In this document: positions 48,858 through 62,012 of the stretch, one piece after another | How the letters are laid out: the number at the start of each line of letters is the position of its first letter | Numbering within the stretch: position 1 is the first letter of the stretch | DNA from: Leptothrix discophora | GTDB lineage: Bacteria; Pseudomonadota; Gammaproteobacteria; Burkholderiales; Burkholderiaceae_C | Length of the DNA: 62,012 nucleotides | Direction of reading: 5' to 3' | Assembly: GCF_030705305.1 (NCBI RefSeq) | Contig: NZ_JAUZEE010000016.1 | Location: forward strand, 1-62,012 | Translations under genes and position numbers: made by a program | Notes under the pieces: model-generated | Told to the model about the DNA's origin: nothing | The model's input: the letters and a program-made list of their open reading frames with translations, nothing else | Database searches by the model: none

Positions 48858-49176
48858 CCGGATTCTTCCGTTCGTTGGGCGGTGGGTCGTGCAGGGCGGA
48901 GGCGCTCGGGATGAGCGATCGTTTGCGCACCTGAAAACAGGCTGCGGATTATCTGCAAAACATCCCGGCCAGCGCTCCCGCGCTGGCCCCATGCCAAGCA
49001 CCCATCGGCAGCCTGCGGACCCCGCCCTCTCCCTCACCCGTCCCCATCTCCTGTCCCCATCTCCGATCTCCCTTCGGAGGACCGCCCCAGCGGTGCTGAG
49101 GACCGAGGCCACGACAAATGGATCGGCTGGATCGGATGAATGAATCGGACGGAGAAAGCGTGGCGGCGCAGAAATG
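48858..49176. other. Gap between ilvD and the tRNA-fMet terminator
   Basis: About 320 bases without a gene. It should hold the ilvD promoter and leader. I saw no leader peptide rich in branched-chain residues and no riboswitch pattern. The part at 49021-49090 is pyrimidine-rich with repeated CCCATCTCC-like words. Confidence 0.5.
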
Positions 49177-49200
49177 CAAAAAGCCCGCACGGGGCGGGCT
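49177..49200 (-). terminator. Intrinsic terminator after tRNA-fMet
   Basis: On the minus strand AGCCCGC pairs with GCGGGCT around CCCGT and is followed by a T-run (AAAAA at 49178-49182 on the plus strand). It lies about 30 bases after the tRNA 3' end. Confidence 0.85.
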
Positions 49201-49228
49201 CTTCACGTTTACTTTTGCGGTAATTCTT

Positions 49229-49305
<77 letters not shown>

Positions 49306-49317
49306 ACTGAGAAAGTT

Positions 49318-49346
49318 ATTATGACTTGTTGCGTTGCACCACGCAA
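49318..49346 (-). promoter_or_regulatory. sigma70 promoter of tRNA-fMet
   Basis: On the minus strand TTGCGT (49341-49346), a 17-base spacer and CATAAT (49318-49323) place the transcription start about 5-8 bases before the mature tRNA 5' end. The spacing is ideal and each hexamer matches four or five of six consensus bases. Confidence 0.7.
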
Positions 49347-49360
49347 GCTTTATCGGAGAA

Positions 49361-49389
49361 AAAGAAAAAGGGCCACGTGAGCGGCCCTT
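49361..49389 (-). terminator. Intrinsic terminator of rpoBC
   Basis: On the minus strand AAGGGCC pairs with GGCCCTT around an 8-base loop (49368-49389) and is followed by TTTTTCTTTTT. It ends the long ribosomal protein/RNA polymerase transcript about 45 bases after the rpoC stop. Confidence 0.92.
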
Positions 49390-49434
49390 CCGGACGCAGC
49401 CGATCGGGCGATCGGCTGCTCGGGTCGAGGTGGC

Positions 49435-53646
<4,212 letters not shown>

Positions 53647-53668
53647 GGGGCTCTCCTATTCCCTGTGC

Positions 53669-57796
<4,128 letters not shown>

Positions 57797-58143
57797 CTAT
57801 CACTCCGTGTCGAACACCACCGTCGGGCCAGGACGATGCATCGTTCGGCGACTGGCCTGGGCGGGCGCACGTCCCGGTGGATTGGGGGACGGCCCGTTGC
57901 TTGGTGGCTGGCCACTACCAGCCGCTGGCGGACAGACGGCGCATTGCACGCCACCTCGACCAAACCGGTTCTCCGCAGTCGGTTCAGAGAACACTTGAAA
58001 AGACCGTCGAGGATAGCCCCGGCGATGTTTTCAGGTGGTCTCCGGGGCATTGCCCGGGATCGCGCCGACAAACACGAAAAGGCTGGCCCCGGAGGACCAG
58101 CCTTTCAAGCGAATCAGCGTTGCGACGCGTCGCGCACGCCGGA
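57797..58143 (-). promoter_or_regulatory. rplL-rpoB intergenic leader with attenuator-like hairpin
   Basis: In this 347-base gap, the minus strand folds AAGGCTGG (58097-58104) with CCAGCCTT (58079-58086), followed by TTCGTGTTTG, a weak T-tract about 40 bases after rplL. In E. coli a partial terminator in the same place lowers rpoBC relative to the ribosomal proteins, and this hairpin probably does the same. The rest of the gap holds no gene. Confidence 0.6.
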
Positions 58144-58524
58144 TTACTTGAGTTCGGCCTTGGCGCCAGCTTCTTCGAGCTTCTTCTTGGCAGCTTCGGC
58201 GTCGGCCTTGGCGATGCCTTCCTTGACGGGCTTCGGAGCTCCGTCGACCAGGTCCTTGGCTTCCTTCAGGCCCAGGCCCGTCAGTTCGCGCACGGCCTTG
58301 ATGACCGAGACCTTGTTGGCGCCGGCTTCGAGCAGCACGACGTTGAATTCGGTCTTCTCTTCAGCGGCAGGGGCGGCAGCGCCACCCGCAGCGCCACCGC
58401 CGGCGACGGCGACAGCAGCGGCGGACACGCCGAACTTCTCTTCAACGGCCTTGACCAGGTCGTTGAGTTCCAGGACGGTCATGGTGTCCAGGGCAGCCAG
58501 GAAAGCGTCTTTGTCGAAAGCCAT
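58144..58524 (-). CDS. rplL: 50S ribosomal protein L7/L12
   Basis: The 126-residue acidic protein has the three L7/L12 parts: N-terminal dimer domain ([22 protein letters not shown]), an Ala/Gly hinge (about 40-56) and the C-terminal factor-binding domain ([36 protein letters not shown]). Several copies form the stalk, bound to L10, that recruits EF-Tu and EF-G. It follows rplJ by 39 bases. Confidence 0.98.
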   Translation of the reverse strand: MAFDKDAFLAALDTMTVLELNDLVKAVEEKFGVSAAAVAVAGGGAAGGAAAPAAEEKTEFNVVLLEAGANKVSVIKAVRELTGLGLKEAKDLVDGAPKPVKEGIAKADAEAAKKKLEEAGAKAELK

Positions 58525-58563
58525 GTTGGGCTCCTAAATTCGGTTGATTCGTGTGTGAGGGGG

Positions 58564-59088
58564 TCAGGCCGTCGCAGCTTCGGCAGCGGGCTCTTCGGCG
58601 CCGCCACCCTGCTTCTTGGCCACTTCGGCGAGCACGCGTGCCAGGCCGGAGACGGGGGTTTGCAGCAGGCCGAGCAGCTGGGACAGCAGCACTTCCTTGC
58701 TCGGCACGTTGGCCAGGGCCTTGACGCCATTGACGTCCAGCACCTTGCCGCCGAATGCACCACCCTTGATCACCAGCTTGTCGTTCGTCTTGGCAAAGTC
58801 GGAAATGACTTTGGCCGCCGCGACGGCGTCTTCGGAGAAGCCGTAGATCAGCGGACCGACGAATTGGGCCTCGGCCACTTCAAACTGGGTGCCTGCGACG
58901 GCACGGCGAGCCAGCGTGTTCTTCAGCACGTGAAGATACACACCCTTCTCGCGCGCGGTCTTGCGCAGGGCATCCAGATGAGCGACGGTGAGGCCACGGT
59001 ACTCGGCCACCGTCAAGGTCTGTGCCTTGGCCGCCTGGGCCTGCACTTCCTCGACAACGGCAGCTTTCTCGTTGCGATTGAGACTCAA
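58564..59088 (-). CDS. rplJ: 50S ribosomal protein L10
   Basis: The 174-residue protein is L10, the stalk base that binds L7/L12 dimers through its C-terminal helix. The first residues by homology ([14 protein letters not shown]) and an ideal AAGGAG 6-7 bases upstream put the start at TTG 59088. ATG codons further upstream give an unrelated extension. A rare TTG start fits the tight autogenous control known for this operon. The C-terminus ends in a short Gly/Ala/Glu tail. Confidence 0.93.
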   Translation of the reverse strand: MSLNRNEKAAVVEEVQAQAAKAQTLTVAEYRGLTVAHLDALRKTAREKGVYLHVLKNTLARRAVAGTQFEVAEAQFVGPLIYGFSEDAVAAAKVISDFAKTNDKLVIKGGAFGGKVLDVNGVKALANVPSKEVLLSQLLGLLQTPVSGLARVLAEVAKKQGGGAEEPAAEAATA

Positions 59089-59408
59089 GGTCCACTCCTT
59101 CAAAACGCGGGCCGTCGGGGACTTGCGCCCCCAGCCGGTCCGCACCGGTTTCAGCGACCTTGCCGTTCAGGAACCCGAGAGGGTCGAGACCCTCACACGA
59201 AAACCCTTGCGGCGGGACCGCCATCTGCGCTGGTTGACGCACCCCGGAGGCATGCCCCCGATCGGCGTTCGATTAAGCGGGGCCGTCGCCCTGCACCAGC
59301 GGTCTTGGATGGCCTGCCGGCTGGCGTCGCGAGACGCTGCCCGGCAGCCCACCAATCCTTGCCGGGACTGCACCAGACTCGTGCAGCCCCGAGATCATTC
59401 AAGCTCGA
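59089..59408 (-). promoter_or_regulatory. rplJL leader region
   Basis: This 320-base gap between rplA and rplJ holds no gene. In enterobacteria it contains the rplJ promoter and the leader structure that L10-L12 binds to repress translation. Here GAGGGT and ACCCTC form a compact hairpin (59179-59194), and further GC-rich pairings lie close to the TTG start. The binding site itself cannot be fixed by eye. Confidence 0.45.
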
Positions 59409-60122
59409 TCAGCTCTGGGCCGACATGCCCGACGTGATGCTGCTGACGTCCACGCGGACACCCACACCCATCGTCGAGGACACCGCCACCTTGCGCAGGT
59501 AGACACCCTTGCTGGTTGCCGGCTTGGACTTGTTCAGCGCATCCAGCAGGGCTTGCAGGTTGCCCTTGAGCTTGTCGCTGTCGAACGAGCGACGGCCGAT
59601 CGTGCCGTGGATGATGCCGGCCTTGTCGACGCGGTACTGGACCTGGCCAGCCTTGGCATTCCGGACGGCGGTGGCGACGTCCGGGGTCACGGTGCCGACC
59701 TTCGGGTTCGGCATCAGGCCGCGCGGGCCCAGGATCTGGCCCAGCTGACCCACCACGCGCATCGCGTCCGGAGAGGCGATCACGACGTCGAAGTTGATGA
59801 CGCCGTTCTTCACTTCAGCCGCCAGGTCGTCCATGCCGACGATGTCGGCGCCAGCGGCCTTGGCTTCTTCAGCCTTGGCGCCCTGGGCAAAGACGGCAAC
59901 GCGCTTGGTCTTGCCGGTGCCGTTGGGCATCACGACCGCACCACGCACGACCTGGTCAGACTTCTTGGCGTCCACGCCCAGCTGCACGGCCACGTCGATC
60001 GACTCGTCGAACTTGGCGGCCGCGAATTCCTTGACCAGCGTGATCGCGTCTTCGATGGCGTAGAGCTTGGTCGACTCGATCTTGCCCTGCTGCGCCTTCT
60101 GGCGCTTCGTCAACTTGGCCAT
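59409..60122 (-). CDS. rplA: 50S ribosomal protein L1
   Basis: The 237-residue protein has normal length and the L1 segments [27 protein letters not shown] and [18 protein letters not shown]1 forms the mobile stalk near the E site and represses its own rplKA mRNA. It starts one base after the rplK stop, so the pair is coupled. Confidence 0.98.
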   Translation of the reverse strand: MAKLTKRQKAQQGKIESTKLYAIEDAITLVKEFAAAKFDESIDVAVQLGVDAKKSDQVVRGAVVMPNGTGKTKRVAVFAQGAKAEEAKAAGADIVGMDDLAAEVKNGVINFDVVIASPDAMRVVGQLGQILGPRGLMPNPKVGTVTPDVATAVRNAKAGQVQYRVDKAGIIHGTIGRRSFDSDKLKGNLQALLDALNKSKPATSKGVYLRKVAVSSTMGVGVRVDVSSITSGMSAQS

Positions 60123-60123
60123 G

Positions 60124-60555
60124 TCAGACCCCTTCCACGTTGATGCCCATCGACCGGGCCGAACCCGCGATGGTCTTGACCGCAGCGTCCATGTTCGCGG
60201 CCGTGAGGTCCTTGACCTTGATCTTGGCGATCTCTTCCAGCTGAGCGCGGGTCAGCTTGGCAACCTTCTCGACGTGGGGGCGAGCAGAGCCCTTCTCGAT
60301 CTTGGCGGCCTTCTTGAGCAGCACCGTGGCGGGCGGGCTCTTGAGGATGAAGGTGAACGACTTGTCGGCGAAGGCGGTGATGATCACCGGCAGCTTGAGG
60401 CCCGGTTCCATGCCTTGGGTCTGCGCGTTGAACGCCTTGCAGAACTCCATGATGTTCAGACCGCGCTGACCCAGCGCCGGGCCGATCGGGGGCGACGGAT
60501 TGGCCTTGCCGGCCGGCACTTGCAGCTTGATGTAGCCGACGATTTTCTTTGCCAT
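60124..60555 (-). CDS. rplK: 50S ribosomal protein L11
   Basis: The 143-residue protein has the L11 pattern ([33 protein letters not shown], then [18 protein letters not shown]). It binds 23S rRNA at the GTPase-associated centre and is needed for stringent response signalling. The 166-base gap to nusG contains a CCAGGCG/CGCCTGG stem that may be part of the L1-controlled leader. Confidence 0.98.
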   Translation of the reverse strand: MAKKIVGYIKLQVPAGKANPSPPIGPALGQRGLNIMEFCKAFNAQTQGMEPGLKLPVIITAFADKSFTFILKSPPATVLLKKAAKIEKGSARPHVEKVAKLTRAQLEEIAKIKVKDLTAANMDAAVKTIAGSARSMGINVEGV

Positions 60556-60721
60556 GATGGCTCCTCGAGTGCGAACGCCCCGGCTCTTCAGTCCCGACCT
60601 GCCCCAGCGCGTGTGGCTTGCGGACCGAGGAGCCGGCAGCTCCTCGTCATGGACCCGTTGTGTGGATCAACCCCAGGCGACGGGTCCTTCACGCCTGGAA
60701 CCGAGAAAACTCAGGCCTGAC

Positions 60722-61297
60722 TCAGACCTTCTCGACCTGATGGAAGTCGAGCTCGACCGGCGTCGCGCGACCGAAGATGGTCACCGAGACGCGCAGCTTG
60801 TTCTTGTCGTAGTTGACCTCTTCGATGGAGGCATTGAAGTCGGTGAACGGACCTTCCTTGACCCGGACCACCTCGCCAACCTCCCACTCGACCTTGGGCC
60901 GGGGCTTCTCGATGCCTTCCTGCATCTGGCTGACGATCTTCATGACCTCGTCTTCCGAGATCGGGGTCGGCCGGTTCTTGGCGCCGCCCACGAAGCCGGT
61001 GACCTTGCTGGTGTTCTTGACGAGGTGCCAGGATTCGTCGTCCATCAGCATCTCGACCAGCACGTAGCCCGGGAAGAAGCGGCGCTCGGTGACCGCCTTC
61101 TTGCCGTTCTTCATCTCGACGACCTCTTCGGTCGGCACGAGGATGCGGCCGAACTTCGACTGCATGCCCGAACGCTCGATGCGCTCGCGCAGGTTGCGCT
61201 CGACGGCCTTCTCCATGCCCGAATAGGCATGCACGACAAACCAGCGCAGCGGGCTGGCGGCAGGAGCGGTCGGAGCGCTGGAAGGGGTGTCGGTCAT
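60722..61297 (-). CDS. nusG: Transcription termination/antitermination factor NusG
   Basis: The 191-residue protein has the NGN domain ([30 protein letters not shown]) and a KOW domain ([23 protein letters not shown]). It binds RNA polymerase, and through KOW contacts Rho or S10, here encoded at the far end of the window. The first 16 residues are a Ser/Thr/Ala/Pro-rich tail longer than in E. coli. It lies 58 bases behind secE. Confidence 0.98.
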   Translation of the reverse strand: MTDTPSSAPTAPAASPLRWFVVHAYSGMEKAVERNLRERIERSGMQSKFGRILVPTEEVVEMKNGKKAVTERRFFPGYVLVEMLMDDESWHLVKNTSKVTGFVGGAKNRPTPISEDEVMKIVSQMQEGIEKPRPKVEWEVGEVVRVKEGPFTDFNASIEEVNYDKNKLRVSVTIFGRATPVELDFHQVEKV

Positions 61298-61355
61298 CGC
61301 GGGAGTCCCTGGTCTTTTGAGGTGGCGGCAAGCGTCGGCAGTCGGCGGATGCCGA

Positions 61356-61739
61356 TCAGCGCTTCCAGCCGAGGATCAGGTCGTAGAACAGCCACTCCAG
61401 CGTCTTGTCGGTGAACCACAAGAACAGCGCCATCACGACGACGAAGGCAAACACGTAAGCCGTCATCTGGCCTGCTTCCTTGCGGGTCGGCCAGACGACC
61501 TTGCGCAGCTCGCGGGCCGACTCGCGACCGTAGGCGATGAGCGCCTTGCCCTGCTCGGCCGTGAAGAAGGTGGCCACAGCCGCACCGAGCAACACCAGCA
61601 GCGCCGCCCACTGGGCCAGTGAACCCTGCTTGCTCAAGGCGTAGAAGGCCACGATCGCGCCGACGACCAACACCGCCGCGACGGCCAGCTTGGCCTTGTC
61701 AGCGCCGGTGGAGACGGTTTCGACTTCTTGACTGGACAT
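61356..61739 (-). CDS. secE: Preprotein translocase subunit SecE
   Basis: From ATG 61739 the protein has 127 residues and three membrane helices, like E. coli SecE. The conserved amphipathic helix and third-helix entry are clear ([31 protein letters not shown]). It clamps SecY in the inner-membrane export channel. The start [12 protein letters not shown] is preferred over an in-frame upstream codon that would add an Arg-rich tail. It sits between tRNA-Trp and nusG, the standard order. Confidence 0.96.
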   Translation of the reverse strand: MSSQEVETVSTGADKAKLAVAAVLVVGAIVAFYALSKQGSLAQWAALLVLLGAAVATFFTAEQGKALIAYGRESARELRKVVWPTRKEAGQMTAYVFAFVVVMALFLWFTDKTLEWLFYDLILGWKR

Positions 61740-61791
61740 GTGATTCCAACGGTCTGGCAGAGCGATCACGGTGACCACAGCCATCAGCAGC

Positions 61792-61823
61792 AAAGCCCGC
61801 CGGGGCGTAGACGTCCCGCGGGC
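61792..61823 (-). terminator. Weak hairpin between tRNA-Trp and secE
   Basis: On the minus strand GCCCGC (61818-61823) pairs with GCGGGC (61795-61800) and TTTG follows. The short T-run makes it at most a partial terminator, or a processing structure between tRNA and mRNA. Confidence 0.4.
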
Positions 61824-61867
61824 CTCGTTTGAGTCGGGTGGCAACCCGCCAGATCAATCGGCGGGCT

Positions 61868-61943
61868 TGGCAGGGGCAGAGGGAATCGAACCCCCAACCT
61901 TCGGTTTTGGAGACCGACGCTCTGCCAATTGAGCTATACCCCT
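61868..61943 (-). tRNA. tRNA-Trp (CCA)
   Basis: The 76-base cloverleaf, with encoded 3' CCA, starts AGGGGTATAGCTCAATTGG and has anticodon CCA in the loop CTCCAAA. All stems pair, including the seven-base acceptor AGGGGTA/TGCCCCT with one G:U-type pair. It lies 14 bases after tuf, so it is probably cut from a tuf-trpT-secE transcript, as in E. coli. Confidence 0.97.
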
Positions 61944-61957
61944 GCGGCCGACTCTGT

Positions 61958-62012
61958 TTACTCGATGATCTTCGCAACGACGCCGGCACCGACGGTGCGG
62001 CCGCCTTCACGG
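61958..62012 (-). CDS. tuf: Elongation factor Tu, C-terminal end (partial, second copy)
   Basis: The last 17 codons and TAA stop of a second tuf gene, identical in all 55 bases to 1-55 but on the other strand. Context (tRNA-Trp, secE, nusG, rplKAJL, rpoBC) makes it the tufB-like copy. The rest of the gene lies beyond the window. Confidence 0.95.
   Translation of the reverse strand, partial: REGGRTVGAGVVAKIIE

Overview
The window looks like one short-read contig from the chromosome of a high-GC betaproteobacterium (Burkholderiales). The ribosomal and RNA polymerase proteins are of betaproteobacterial type. A very large multicopper oxidase resembling MofA of Leptothrix, next to a DmeF-type metal exporter and a cellulose synthase operon, suggests the Leptothrix/Sphaerotilus group or a relative; this placement is an inference. 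Both ends stop inside the 3' end of tuf. Bases 1-55 and 61958-62012 are exact inverted copies ending at the tuf stop codon, so the contig probably broke at two identical tuf genes.

Layout. 1-540: end of tuf, rpsJ and a strong terminator. 600-8414: an exported M48 peptidase, a PAS-GGDEF-EAL protein and, convergent with it, the MofA-like oxidase. 8415-9213 has no convincing gene but holds a run of hairpins ending in an intrinsic terminator (a possible small RNA). 9214-16550: DmeF-type exporter; a translationally coupled trio of Tat lipoprotein binding protein, large hybrid histidine kinase and HD-GYP response regulator; a small unknown protein. 16551-23847: glyoxalase I, then a minus-strand aromatic-catabolism operon (metallo-beta-lactamase-fold protein, flavin hydroxylase, DUF2783 protein, VOC dioxygenase, fumarylacetoacetase, EamA transporter) read away from a divergent IclR regulator. 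23848-34216: a compact cellulose operon (small Bcs-accessory-like protein, bcsA, bcsB, bcsC) with a 2[4Fe-4S] ferredoxin behind it. 34220-41997: a P-loop kinase coupled to aldose 1-epimerase, a Tat-exported PhoD-like phosphatase, and a TRAP transporter set (TatT-like lipoprotein, DctP, fused DctQM).

42149-46948 is the most unusual part. A 1-kDa-class protein of about 1020 residues with a tubulin-like N-terminal plan but a degraded GTP loop is translationally coupled to a zinc-ribbon / transmembrane / PstS-like / OmpA fusion, behind a Pho-box-like direct repeat. A similar repeat precedes the PhoD-like gene, and a weaker case precedes the M48 peptidase, so part of the window may belong to a phosphate-starvation regulon.

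46998-62012: ilvD, initiator tRNA, then (all minus strand) rpoC, rpoB, rplL, rplJ, rplA, rplK, nusG, secE, tRNA-Trp and tuf. The classical rpoC-rpsL-rpsG-fusA-tuf-rpsJ order is not kept: rpoC is followed by initiator tRNA and ilvD, while rpsJ sits about 49 kb away on the other strand.

Cyclic-di-GMP is a recurring theme: the GGDEF-EAL protein, the HD-GYP regulator and the PilZ domain of BcsA could together control cellulose output, although nothing in the sequence links them directly.
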